Assembly: GCF_004152845.1 (NCBI RefSeq)
Contig: NZ_SEON01000003.1
Coordinates: forward strand, 124,001 to 188,000
Direction: 5' to 3'
Origin: Sphingobium fuliginis
Lineage (GTDB): Bacteria; Pseudomonadota; Alphaproteobacteria; Sphingomonadales; Sphingomonadaceae
DNA: 64,000 bases
In this document: in pieces, positions 26,968 to 35,361 of the stretch
Layout: every line of letters starts with the position of its first letter
How positions within the stretch are numbered: position 1 is the stretch's first letter
The notes under the pieces: generated by a model
What the model was told of the DNA's origin: nothing
Databases searched by the model: none
Seen by the model: only the letters and a program-made list of their open reading frames with translations
Translations under genes and position numbers: made by a program

Positions 26968-27180
26968 TTATTCGGCGTTCGCGGCGTTGCCGGCGACGTT
27001 CGCAGCGTTGGCGGCGTTGTCGGCAGCGTTCGCGGCGTTGTCGGCAGCGTTGGTGGCGTTTTCGACAACGTTCTCAACAACAGCGTTCGAAGCGTTCGCG
27101 GTCTCGTTGGCCGGCTTCTCACCGCAAGCGGCGAGGGCCATCAGGCCGGCCGAAGCGAAAACAACAGCGATCTTCTTCAT
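26968..27180 (-). CDS. Small Asn/Ala-repeat lipoprotein
   Basis: A 70-residue protein. The signal MKKIAVVFASAGLMALAAC ends in a lipobox (LAAC), so the mature chain starts with a lipidated Cys at residue 19. The rest is low complexity, made of NAAD/NAAN-type repeats with a few Val and Glu, encoded by DNA repeats of about 12-21 bp. Similar short proteins are often mislabelled circumsporozoite-like. The ATG at 27180 gives a proper signal; the GTG-type start at 27201 does not. The acidic, repetitive chain probably extends into the periplasm. Confidence 0.75.
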   Translation of the reverse strand: MKKIAVVFASAGLMALAACGEKPANETANASNAVVENVVENATNAADNAANAADNAANAANVAGNAANAE

Positions 27181-27335
27181 TGTGTACGGCTCCCATAGCA
27201 TTTTGCCGCGTCGTCACACCAAAATCGTGACTTACGCGAGCGACCCGCATTAACGTGTGCGCTGCACAAATCAATGCTTTTCTGCGTCGGTGAAGCGACA
27301 GAATCACGCGACAGGGTGTTGTCTACAATAAAAGT

Positions 27336-28712
27336 TCAGTTAACGCCTAGCGATTCCGGCGCATTTGCGATTTCGAAAAGTGCAACTGCCCAGGCGGCGA
27401 CATTCTGGCGAAGCTGCGTGGGATCGATCTTGTCCAGCGTGTCGTCCGGCGTGTGATGAATGTCGAAATACCGGGTGCCGTCCTGCTGGAGATCGATCAC
27501 CGGAACGCCGGCCTTCACCAGCGGTTCGATGTCGGAACCTCCGCCCGCGGGCAATCGGCTGGCCCCGATGCCGAGCGGCGCCAGCCCGGCCACGACCCGG
27601 CGGGCAAGCGCATCATGGCCTTGCGGCAGCTTGAAATCCGCCCGCCAGACGCGATCTGCCCCGAAGTCCGATTCCATCGCCATGGCATGTGCTTCCTTGC
27701 CATGGGCGTCGTAATAGGCGCGGCCGCCATTGCCGCCCACTTCCTCCGCACCGGCCATCAGCACGCGGATGGTGCGGCGGAGCGGCCCGGCCTTGGCCGC
27801 CTGAAGCGCCGCAGCGGCCACGATGCCGCAGCCTGCGCCATCGTCTATCGCCCCCGTGCCCTGATCCCAGCTATCGAGATGGCATGCGGCGACGACCACG
27901 CCCGCCTTGGGATCGCTGCCGGGGATTTCGGCCAGGACATTGCCCGAGGGCTGGTCCTTCAGCATCTTCGAACTGAGCGTGAGGTGAAGCCGCACCGGCT
28001 GCCCGCGGGAGACAATCCGGACAAGCTGTTCGGCATCGGGCACGCTGAGCGCGGCGGCGGGAATGGGTTTCACGCCATCCGCCCACATCTGAACGCCTGT
28101 ATGGGGCTGGCGATGATTGTCGGTGCCGATCGAGCGGATCAGGATGGCTATGGCGCCCTTTTTAGAGGCGATGCTGGGACCCTGGCGGCGGGTCGCGCCG
28201 AAATAGCCATAGGAACTGCCGTCCTGCGTCGCGTGCATGGCATGGCTGACAAAGGCGATCCTGCCCTTCAGGCTGCCTTCGGGCGCGGCCTCCAGATCGG
28301 CCAGCGTGGGGAAATAGACGACCTCTCCCTCGATCCCTTTGTCTGGGGTGGAGGCGCTGTTGCCGAGGGCGGCGAGAACCAGGGTCTGCGGGAAGGGGGC
28401 GATCACGCGGGCCTCGTCATGGCCACGCAGCCATACGGGCATGGTGTAGGGTTCGGCCCGGACGTTGGAGAAGCCAAGGCCCTTGAGCTTCGCCACGGCC
28501 CAATCGCGGGCCCGTGCTTCCTGTGGGGTGCCGGCGGGGCGGGGTCCGACCTCGGTGGTCAGGCCTTCGGTGAAGTCCATCGCGACCTCGTCCGTCAGGG
28601 CCGACGCGCGAATCGCCTCCAGCCCGGCCGGCGCCGCGGCAAGAGGAAGGACAGGGGTGGATATGCTGCCGAGGAAAAGGGCGGCAAGCGTGCCCGATCG
28701 GATTTTCTGCAT
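27336..28712 (-). CDS. Exported M28 family zinc aminopeptidase/carboxypeptidase
   Basis: A 458-residue protein with a signal peptide (ALFLGSISTPVLPLAAA). A PA-type insert (about residues 120-240) precedes the M28 catalytic domain. The zinc ligands are visible in order: His in ACHLDSWD, bridging Asp in AIDDGAG, catalytic Glu-Glu in GAEEVGG, Asp in MESDFG and His in FDIHHTPDD. It should trim peptides in the periplasm. ATG 28712 is clear. The gene diverges from ettA with 102 bp between them. The exact substrate is unknown. Confidence 0.9.
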   Translation of the reverse strand: MQKIRSGTLAALFLGSISTPVLPLAAAPAGLEAIRASALTDEVAMDFTEGLTTEVGPRPAGTPQEARARDWAVAKLKGLGFSNVRAEPYTMPVWLRGHDEARVIAPFPQTLVLAALGNSASTPDKGIEGEVVYFPTLADLEAAPEGSLKGRIAFVSHAMHATQDGSSYGYFGATRRQGPSIASKKGAIAILIRSIGTDNHRQPHTGVQMWADGVKPIPAAALSVPDAEQLVRIVSRGQPVRLHLTLSSKMLKDQPSGNVLAEIPGSDPKAGVVVAACHLDSWDQGTGAIDDGAGCGIVAAAALQAAKAGPLRRTIRVLMAGAEEVGGNGGRAYYDAHGKEAHAMAMESDFGADRVWRADFKLPQGHDALARRVVAGLAPLGIGASRLPAGGGSDIEPLVKAGVPVIDLQQDGTRYFDIHHTPDDTLDKIDPTQLRQNVAAWAVALFEIANAPESLGVN

Positions 28713-28814
28713 GGATCAAGGCTTAGCGGGACATCCCCCATTTGCCAACGCGTTCCGCCTCCGCTAACCCGGCGCCAATTTCCAACGATTGTCCTTTCGG
28801 AGCTGCTTCAAGCC

Positions 28815-30500
28815 ATGTCCGCCTCCTCCCAATACGCCTTCGTCATGAAGAGCATGACCAAGAGCTTTCCCGGCGCCGCCAAGCCGGTGCTCAACCAGAT
28901 CAACCTGCAATTCTATCGCGGCGCGAAGATCGGCATCGTCGGCCCCAACGGCGCGGGCAAGTCGACCCTGATGAAGATCATGGCCGGCATCGACACGGAT
29001 TTCAGCGGCGAGGCATGGCCGGGCGAGAATATCTCGGTCGGCTACCTGCCGCAGGAGCCTCAGCTCGACCCGAACAAGACGGTCTTGGAAAACGTCAAGG
29101 ACGGCGCGCGGGAGATCGCGGACAAGCTGGACCGCTTCAACGAGATCAGCATGATCATGGCCGATCCGCCGGAGGACGTCGATTTCGACGCGCTGATGGA
29201 GGAAATGGGCACGTTGCAGGAGCAGATTGACGCCGTGGACGGCTGGACGCTCGACAACCAGCTTGAGATCGCGATGGAAGCGCTGCGCTGCCCGCCTTCG
29301 GACTGGCCGGTCGACAGCCTGTCGGGCGGTGAGAAGCGCCGCATCGCGCTCACCCGCCTGCTGATCCAGAAGCCGGACATCCTGCTGCTAGACGAACCGA
29401 CCAACCATCTGGATGCCGAGAGCGTCGAATGGCTGGAAAACCACCTGAAGGAATATGCGGGCGCGGTGCTGATGATCACCCACGACCGCTACTTCCTCGA
29501 CAATGTGGTGGGCTGGATTCTCGAACTCGATCGCGGGAAATATTTCCCCTACGAGGGCAACTACTCCACCTATCTGGAGAAGAAGTCCAAGCGTCTGGAG
29601 CAGGAAGACCGCGAGGCGACCGGGCGTCAGAAGGCGATCAACGACGAGCTGGAATGGATCAGGGCCGGCACGAAGGGCCGCCAGACCAAGTCCAAGGCGC
29701 GCATCAAGAAGTTCGAGGAACTGGTCGCCAGCCAGGAGAACCGTACCCCCGGCAAGGCGCAGATCGTCATCCAGGTGCCCGAGCGTCTGGGCGGCAAGGT
29801 GATCGAGGCGAAGAATATCTCAAAGGCCTATGGCGACAAGCTGCTGTTCGAGAATCTCTCATTCATGCTGCCGCCGGGCGGCATCGTCGGCGTGATCGGG
29901 CCGAACGGCGCGGGCAAGTCGACCCTTTTCAAGATCATCACCGGGCAGGAGCAGCCTGATTCGGGTGAGATCGACATCGGTTCGACGGTCCGCCTCGGCT
30001 ATGTCGACCAGAGCCGCGACCATCTCGACCCGTCGAAGAATGTGTGGGAAGAGGTTTCCGACGGCCTCGATTATGTGAAGGTCAACGGCCACGACATGTC
30101 GACGCGCGCCTATGTGGGCGCCTTCAACTTCAAGGGGCAGGACCAGCAGAAAAATGTCGGCAAGCTGTCCGGCGGTGAGCGCAACCGCGTGCACATCGCC
30201 AAGATGCTGAAGAAGGGCGGCAACGTGCTGCTGCTCGACGAACCGACCAACGACCTCGACGTCGAAACGTTGGCGGCGCTGGAAGAGGCGATCGAGAATT
30301 TCGCGGGATGCGCGGTGGTCATCAGCCACGACCGCTTCTTCCTCGACCGTCTGGCGACTCACATTCTGGCGTTCGAAGGCGACAGTCATGTCGAATGGTT
30401 CGAGGGCAATTTCGAAATGTATGAGGAGGACAAGCGGCGCCGTCTGGGCGATGCGGCGGATCGTCCGACGCGGCTTGCCTACAAGAAGCTGACGCGCTGA
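28815..30500 (+). CDS. ettA: Energy-dependent translational throttle protein (ABC-F ATPase)
   Basis: A 561-residue ABC-F protein that binds the ribosomal E site and gates the first translocation according to ATP level. Two ABC domains are complete: Walker [10 protein letters not shown] in both, signatures LSGGEKRR and LSGGERNR, Walker [12 protein letters not shown] and [11 protein letters not shown]. The linker carries the EttA-type [25 protein letters not shown] segment. ATG 28815 gives the standard EttA length. The open frame extends 1.3 kb upstream as antisense of the M28 gene and is not coding there. Confidence 0.95.
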   Translation: MSASSQYAFVMKSMTKSFPGAAKPVLNQINLQFYRGAKIGIVGPNGAGKSTLMKIMAGIDTDFSGEAWPGENISVGYLPQEPQLDPNKTVLENVKDGAREIADKLDRFNEISMIMADPPEDVDFDALMEEMGTLQEQIDAVDGWTLDNQLEIAMEALRCPPSDWPVDSLSGGEKRRIALTRLLIQKPDILLLDEPTNHLDAESVEWLENHLKEYAGAVLMITHDRYFLDNVVGWILELDRGKYFPYEGNYSTYLEKKSKRLEQEDREATGRQKAINDELEWIRAGTKGRQTKSKARIKKFEELVASQENRTPGKAQIVIQVPERLGGKVIEAKNISKAYGDKLLFENLSFMLPPGGIVGVIGPNGAGKSTLFKIITGQEQPDSGEIDIGSTVRLGYVDQSRDHLDPSKNVWEEVSDGLDYVKVNGHDMSTRAYVGAFNFKGQDQQKNVGKLSGGERNRVHIAKMLKKGGNVLLLDEPTNDLDVETLAALEEAIENFAGCAVVISHDRFFLDRLATHILAFEGDSHVEWFEGNFEMYEEDKRRRLGDAADRPTRLAYKKLTR

Positions 30501-30522
30501 GCCCGGCGATGCAGCGCGAAAA

Positions 30523-30564
30523 TGCCCAAGGGATTGCAATCATTGCAACGATGGGCATGTTTTT
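30523..30564 (+). terminator. Probable terminator of ettA
   Basis: TGCCCA (30523-30528) pairs with TGGGCA (30552-30557), and an inner TTGCAA/TTGCAA hairpin (30534-30548) stacks above an internal loop. T5 follows after two bases. It is weaker than a canonical terminator because of the internal mismatches. Confidence 0.55.
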
Positions 30565-30597
30565 CGCACTTGCAAAATGACGTGCTGCACTGCACAT

Positions 30598-30665
30598 AGG
30601 AGGGGCCTTTCAGGCATCCTCTCCTAAAACTTTCAGGCCGGTCCTTCGGGATCGGCCTTTTTTTT
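30598..30665 (+). ncRNA. Candidate small RNA between ettA and divL, ending in a strong terminator
   Basis: A hairpin-forming stretch (AGGAGGGGCCTTTCAGGC with CCTCTCCT) is followed by a short A-rich linker and a very strong terminator: AGGCCGGTCC/GGATCGGCCT around a TTCG tetraloop, stem from 30635, then T8. A possible promoter is TTGCAA at 30570 with an ACATAG-like -10. The CCTCTCCT segment could pair with Shine-Dalgarno sequences. No protein gene occupies the gap. It could be only the trailing end of ettA mRNA. Confidence 0.4.
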
Positions 30666-30874
30666 GGTGTAAAGCGCCTTGTTGGCGCCTGCTCACCCAT
30701 GTGGGCGATCTTCCGACACCGCCGCGATCCCTTCCGCGATGTTCCCCGACAATGATTTCACCGCAAAGCATGATTCTTTCCATCTCGGTGCTTCACCCTG
30801 CATCTGACTTGGGTTAGTCCCCTCAGAACCAAGGACGGGGGCAGACATTCGGCGATGAGGGCGAAGCAGGTTTA
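30666..30874. promoter_or_regulatory. Upstream region of divL
   Basis: About 209 bp between a strong terminator and the divL start, so it must contain the divL promoter. One GANTC site (CcrM methylation type) is seen as GATTC near 30773. I could not assign a -35/-10 pair with confidence. Confidence 0.4.
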
Positions 30875-33220
30875 ATGGCGTTGACCCCTCTTGCTGCCGT
30901 GATACTGGGCGTCGTCCTGGCCCTCTGGCTCGGTGCGGCGGTCTGGGCGCTGTCGAGCGGCCAGCGCCGGCGCCGCGAAGGCATGCAGGCGCAGGGAAAG
31001 CTCGACCGGCTGTCGGTCCTGCTCGCCTCCGCGCCGGCCGCGCCCATCGTCATTCATCCCGACGGGCGGCTGGAGGCGGCAGACCGCCTCGCCAAATGGC
31101 TGGGCAAGGATCGGGTGCCGACTTTCGTGTCCGAACTGACCGCGCCCGACGGCGGCCTGGAACCCGATGATGCCGCCGCGCTGGCTCGGGAGATCGAGGC
31201 GGCCCAGCGCGCGGGGCGCAGCTTCGCGCTGCCGGTGCGGGGCGTCGATTCGTCTCGCCTGCTGCTGGTTCGCGGCGCGCCCGCAGGGCCGGTGCTGGCC
31301 GAAAGCGGCGGCGTTGTCCTCTGGATATTCGACGCGACCGACAGCCAGTCGGAAATCCAGACCCTGAAGGGCAGGGTGGAACAGCTTCGGGAAGCGCTGG
31401 AAGCGCTGGCATGCCTGGTGGAAGCGGCGCCCTTTCCCATGTGGCACCGCACGGCGGACATGCGGCTCAGCCTGGTCAACACGGCCTATGTCCGTGCTGT
31501 GGACGGAGAGAACGCTCGAGAGGTCATCGCCAACGGCACCGAACTGGTCGAGACGGTCGGCGGATTGACGCCGCAGGCGGCCGCCGCGCAGACCCTTGCC
31601 GACGGCGCGCCGGTGGAGCGCATGGTTCCCGCGACCATCGACGGCGAGAGGCGGACCATGCGCGTGGTCGATGTTCCCCTCGGCGGGGCAGGCGTCGCCG
31701 GTTTCGCCATGGACCAGAATGAGCTGGAACAGGCGCGCGTCGAACATCGGCGGCTGGAGGCGGCGCAGCGCGACCTGCTGGATCGCCTGTCCGCCGGCGT
31801 GGCGCGTTTCGGGTCGGACCGGGCGCTGCGCTTCTGGAACCAGCCCTTCATGAGCCTGTTCGGGCTGGATCAGGAGCGGCTGGCCGACAATCCGCCGTTC
31901 GAGCGGGTTCTGGACCAGATGCGTGAAGCACGCAGATTGCCCGAGAACAGGGATTTTCCGGCGTGGCGCGCGGAACGGCGCGACTGGTTCCTCTCGCCCG
32001 ACCCGCGGGAGGAAAATTGGCTGCTGGCCGACGGCACCCATTTGCGCGTCTATGCGCAGCCGCTGCCCGACGGCGGGTTGCTGCTGATCTTCGAGGACCG
32101 GACGGAGCAGGTCCAGTTGTCCAGCGCCCGCGACACCCTGCTCCGCGTCCGTACCGCGACCTTCGACAATCTGTTCGAATCGATCGGCGTCTTTTCCTCG
32201 GACGGACGCCTGCACCTTTGGAACAGCCGTTTCCGGTCGATCTGGGACGTGCCGGAGGATTTGCTGGCCAGGCATCCCCGGATCGACGAACTGATGCGCG
32301 CCGTCCAGTCGCGCCTCGCCAAGCCGCAGCAGGCGAACCTCGTCCGCGAACTGGTGCGCGCCGCCACGGTGGAGCGCAAGCAGCGCGTCGGCCATGTCGG
32401 CTTTGCGGACGGACGCATCTTCGAATTCGCGGCGATCCCGCTGCCCGACGGCAATGCGCTGTTCACCATGCTCGACGTCACTGACAGCCGCCGCGTGGAA
32501 CAGGTGCTGCGCGACCGCAACGACGCGCTGGAGCAGGCCGACAAGGTGAAGACCGCCTTCGTCACCAATATGAGCTACGAACTGCGCACGCCGCTCACCA
32601 CCATCGCCGGTTTCGCGGAGATGATGAGCGCGGGCTATGCGGGCGAACTGAGCACTTCCGCCCGGGAATATGTCGACGGCATCCTGCAAAGCACCAACCG
32701 CCTTTCCATGCTGATCGACAATGTGCTGGACCTGACGCAGGGCGAGGCGGGGATGCTGCCCATCGAAAAGGCAGATGTCGATCTGGCGGCGGAAGCGCGG
32801 GACGCCGTGGCGCGGATCAAGGCGGACGCGACGGGCAAGGGGATCGACCTTGCCATGTCGCTCCAATCGAGCCTTGGCACGGTGCAGGGCGACAAGCGGC
32901 GGATCGGTCAGGCGCTGGATCATCTGCTGGAAAATGCCGTGCGCTATTGCAACCGGGGCGGCCGGGTGCTGCTGCACGGCGATGGGACGAGCGACTTCGC
33001 CCGCCTCGTCGTATCGGACAATGGCCCGGGCATCAGCGCCAGGCGACAGGCGACGATCTTCGACGCGTCTTCCCGGACCGAGCAGGCGCGCAACGGCAGC
33101 AAGGCAGGCATCGGCCTGCCACTCGCCAGACAATTGGCGCAGGCGCATGGCGGGACGCTGGAACTGGTGTCGGAGCCGGGGCAGGGGACCATGGTCGTGA
33201 TCGAGCTGCCCCGTGGCTGA
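30875..33220 (+). CDS. divL: DivL-type cell-cycle kinase with Tyr in place of the H-box His
   Basis: A 781-residue protein with one N-terminal membrane segment (ILGVVLALWLGAAVWAL), several PAS-like domains (about 160-530), then HisKA and HATPase domains. The H-box reads FVTNMSYELRTPLTTIAGFAEMM, so the phospho-accepting His is replaced by Tyr at residue 568, the hallmark of DivL. The N-box (LDHLLENAVRYC), G1 (VSDNGPGIS) and G2 (SKAGIGLPLARQLAQAHGG) motifs are intact. Caulobacter DivL has a similar length and controls the CckA-ChpT-CtrA pathway with DivK. The stop overlaps the tsaE start. Confidence 0.9.
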   Translation: MALTPLAAVILGVVLALWLGAAVWALSSGQRRRREGMQAQGKLDRLSVLLASAPAAPIVIHPDGRLEAADRLAKWLGKDRVPTFVSELTAPDGGLEPDDAAALAREIEAAQRAGRSFALPVRGVDSSRLLLVRGAPAGPVLAESGGVVLWIFDATDSQSEIQTLKGRVEQLREALEALACLVEAAPFPMWHRTADMRLSLVNTAYVRAVDGENAREVIANGTELVETVGGLTPQAAAAQTLADGAPVERMVPATIDGERRTMRVVDVPLGGAGVAGFAMDQNELEQARVEHRRLEAAQRDLLDRLSAGVARFGSDRALRFWNQPFMSLFGLDQERLADNPPFERVLDQMREARRLPENRDFPAWRAERRDWFLSPDPREENWLLADGTHLRVYAQPLPDGGLLLIFEDRTEQVQLSSARDTLLRVRTATFDNLFESIGVFSSDGRLHLWNSRFRSIWDVPEDLLARHPRIDELMRAVQSRLAKPQQANLVRELVRAATVERKQRVGHVGFADGRIFEFAAIPLPDGNALFTMLDVTDSRRVEQVLRDRNDALEQADKVKTAFVTNMSYELRTPLTTIAGFAEMMSAGYAGELSTSAREYVDGILQSTNRLSMLIDNVLDLTQGEAGMLPIEKADVDLAAEARDAVARIKADATGKGIDLAMSLQSSLGTVQGDKRRIGQALDHLLENAVRYCNRGGRVLLHGDGTSDFARLVVSDNGPGISARRQATIFDASSRTEQARNGSKAGIGLPLARQLAQAHGGTLELVSEPGQGTMVVIELPRG

Positions 33221-33671
33221 GGATGAGATCGTGCTGGCCGGGGAGGCAGACATGCTGGCATTCGGGCATCGGCTGGCCGCGCTGGCCCGCATCGGCGACG
33301 TCATTGCGCTGGAAGGCGGGCTGGGCGCGGGCAAGACGACGCTTGCCCGTGGGATATTGGAAGGACTGGGGCTTGAGGAGGAAGCGCCAAGCCCCAGCTT
33401 CGCCATCGTCCAGCCCTATGACATTCCCGATGTGAAGCTGCCCGTCGCCCATGTCGATCTCTACCGGCTCGACGGGCCTGAAGAGGCTGGGGAACTGGCG
33501 CTCGACGACTATCTGACGGACAGCCTGCTGATCGTCGAATGGCCCGACCGGATGGGCGAGGGCGCATGGCCCGATGCCCTGCGCTTCCACATCGCGATGG
33601 AACCCGACGGCGCTCGGCGCTTGACAGCGGACGTGCCGGACGCTTGGACGGAGCGATGGTCACAGATATGA
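33213..33671 (+). CDS. tsaE: tRNA t6A biosynthesis ATPase TsaE
   Basis: A 152-residue P-loop ATPase needed with TsaB and TsaD to make N6-threonylcarbamoyl-adenosine at tRNA position 37. Walker A is GGLGAGKTT at 35-43. LPVAHVDLYRL and LLIVEWPDRM are the conserved TsaE blocks with the catalytic acid and Trp. The GTG start at 33213 overlaps the divL stop by 8 bases. It is followed by amgK through an ATGA overlap, so divL-tsaE-amgK-murU read as one transcript. Confidence 0.92.
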   Translation: MAEDEIVLAGEADMLAFGHRLAALARIGDVIALEGGLGAGKTTLARGILEGLGLEEEAPSPSFAIVQPYDIPDVKLPVAHVDLYRLDGPEEAGELALDDYLTDSLLIVEWPDRMGEGAWPDALRFHIAMEPDGARRLTADVPDAWTERWSQI

Positions 33672-34654
33672 TCCCGCCCGCCGCCGCTCCCGCCTTTCTC
33701 GCGCAGGCGGGGTGGGGGCAGGCCGCCATCGTGCCGCTCGCCGGCGATGCATCCTTCCGGCGTTATTTCCGGGTGATCGACGGGCCTCGCCGCGCCGTGC
33801 TGATGGACGCGCCCCCGCCGCATGAGGACCCGAGGCCCTTTATCGCCATTGCTGAGCATCTGACGGAGAATGGCTTTGCCGCGCCCCGGATATTGGCGCG
33901 CGACCTGGAGGAAGGGCTGGTCCTGATCGAGGATTTCGGCGATCTGCGCGTCAAGGAGCATGTCGAGGAGCAGCCCGAAGCCGAACGGGATGTCTATCGC
34001 CGCGCCGTGGACCTGCTGGCGGCGCTGCATCGCCTGCCGGCGGCCGACGTGCCGCCCTATGACCGCGCCGTCTATCAGCGGGAAGCGGGATTGCTGACCG
34101 AATGGTATTGTCCCGCCATTGGCCTGCCGGTGGATGAGGCGGGCTATGTCGCGGCATGGGACGCCGTGCTGCCGATGGTCGAGCGGTCGTCCAGCCCGGT
34201 CGTCACGGTGCTGCGCGATTATCATGCGGAAAATATCATGCTGATCGACCGGGCGGCGTCGCATGGCCTGGGCCTGCTCGACTTCCAGGATGCGCTGGCG
34301 GGGCATCCGGCCTATGACCTCGTCTCGCTGCTGCAGGATGCGCGCCGGGACGTGCCGCCCGCGCTGGAGGCGGCGATGCTCGACCATTATCGCGCCATCG
34401 CCCATCCCCCGGCTGACTTCGACGCCGCCTATGCCGTGCTGGGCGCGCAGCGCAACGCGAAGATCATCGGCATCTTCACCCGCCTGTGGAAGCGCGACGG
34501 AAAGCCGCGTTACCTCTCCTATCTGCCCCGCATGTGGGACTTGCTGGAACGCGACCTCGCCCACCCGGCGCTGGGGCCCGTGGCGGCATGGTTCGCGGCC
34601 AATATCCCTGCCGGGAAGCGGCACCACGCGCTAGAGGATTACGCCCCGGCATGA
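33668..34654 (+). CDS. amgK: N-acetylmuramate/N-acetylglucosamine anomeric kinase (AmgK-like phosphotransferase)
   Basis: A 328-residue APH-fold kinase. The catalytic loop is VTVLRDYHAENIML, and the metal-binding DFQD follows in LGLLDFQDALAGHPAYDLVSLLQDARRDV, a block typical of AmgK. The enzyme phosphorylates recycled MurNAc at C1 so that MurU can form UDP-MurNAc, bypassing de novo MurA/MurB and giving fosfomycin tolerance where studied. ATG 33668 sits in an ATGA overlap with the tsaE stop. An ATG at 33656 adds four residues. Direct linkage to murU supports the call. Confidence 0.88.
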   Translation: MIPPAAAPAFLAQAGWGQAAIVPLAGDASFRRYFRVIDGPRRAVLMDAPPPHEDPRPFIAIAEHLTENGFAAPRILARDLEEGLVLIEDFGDLRVKEHVEEQPEAERDVYRRAVDLLAALHRLPAADVPPYDRAVYQREAGLLTEWYCPAIGLPVDEAGYVAAWDAVLPMVERSSSPVVTVLRDYHAENIMLIDRAASHGLGLLDFQDALAGHPAYDLVSLLQDARRDVPPALEAAMLDHYRAIAHPPADFDAAYAVLGAQRNAKIIGIFTRLWKRDGKPRYLSYLPRMWDLLERDLAHPALGPVAAWFAANIPAGKRHHALEDYAPA

Positions 34655-35361
34655 TCGACACCGCGATGCTGATGGCGGCTGGACTGGGCAAGCGCATGCG
34701 GCCGTTGACGGCCACCCGCCCCAAGCCGCTGGTCAAGGTGGCCGGCAAGCCGCTGATGGACCATGCGCTGGACCGGCTGGCGGCTGGCGGCATCCGGAAG
34801 GTGGTCGTCAATGTCCACTATCTGGCGGATACGGTCGAGGCGCATCTGGCCGCGCATAATGAAGGCATGCAGATCGCGATTTCGGACGAACGCAGGAAGC
34901 TGCTGGAAACGGGCGGCGGGCTGATCCACGCCAGGGAGCAGTTGGGCGACGCGCCCTTCTTCTGCGCCAATAGCGACAATCTGTGGATCGATGGCCCGCA
35001 GGAAACGCTGGGGATGATGCGCAGGATCTGGAACCCGGACCGGATGGACGCGCTGCTGCTGCTGGTGCCGCTCGCACGCGCCCATTGCCACCGGGGGCCG
35101 GGCGATTTTCACATGGACGCGAACGGACGGCTGACACGGCGCAAGACCGCCCATGTCGCGCCGTTCGTCTTCACCGGCGTCCAGATCATGTCGCCCGCGC
35201 TGCTGGTCGATCCGCCGTCGGATGTCTTTTCCACCAATGTCTTCTGGAACCGGGCGATAGAAACGGGTCGTCTCTACGGCGTCTCGCATCAGGGGCTTTG
35301 GTTCGATGTCGGCACGCCGCAGGCCATTCCGGTCGTGGAGTCGATGTTGGCCCATGGGTGA
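34651..35361 (+). CDS. murU: N-acetylmuramate alpha-1-phosphate uridylyltransferase
   Basis: A 236-residue sugar nucleotidyltransferase. The N-terminal signature AAGLGKRMRPLTATRPKPL binds UTP, and the conserved Asp in FFCANSDNLW coordinates metal. GLWFDVGTPQAI closes the active site. With AmgK it converts MurNAc to UDP-MurNAc in wall recycling. The ATG overlaps the amgK stop (ATGA), and its stop overlaps the addB start by 8 bases. Generic nucleotidyltransferase calls are possible, but the neighbour AmgK points to MurU. Confidence 0.88.
   Translation: MIDTAMLMAAGLGKRMRPLTATRPKPLVKVAGKPLMDHALDRLAAGGIRKVVVNVHYLADTVEAHLAAHNEGMQIAISDERRKLLETGGGLIHAREQLGDAPFFCANSDNLWIDGPQETLGMMRRIWNPDRMDALLLLVPLARAHCHRGPGDFHMDANGRLTRRKTAHVAPFVFTGVQIMSPALLVDPPSDVFSTNVFWNRAIETGRLYGVSHQGLWFDVGTPQAIPVVESMLAHG

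Noticed and set aside
26968-27060. CRISPR-like direct repeats
   Set aside because: The repeats are in-frame Asn/Ala codon repeats within a lipoprotein gene, without spacers of constant length and without cas genes.
27453-28814. A 450-residue N-terminal extension of ettA in one continuous open frame
   Set aside because: It is antisense to a complete M28 peptidase gene with all zinc ligands. EttA has its normal length from ATG 28815.
30872-33406. An 844-codon minus-strand frame opposite divL and tsaE
   Set aside because: It is an antisense shadow; both plus-strand genes have complete conserved motifs.
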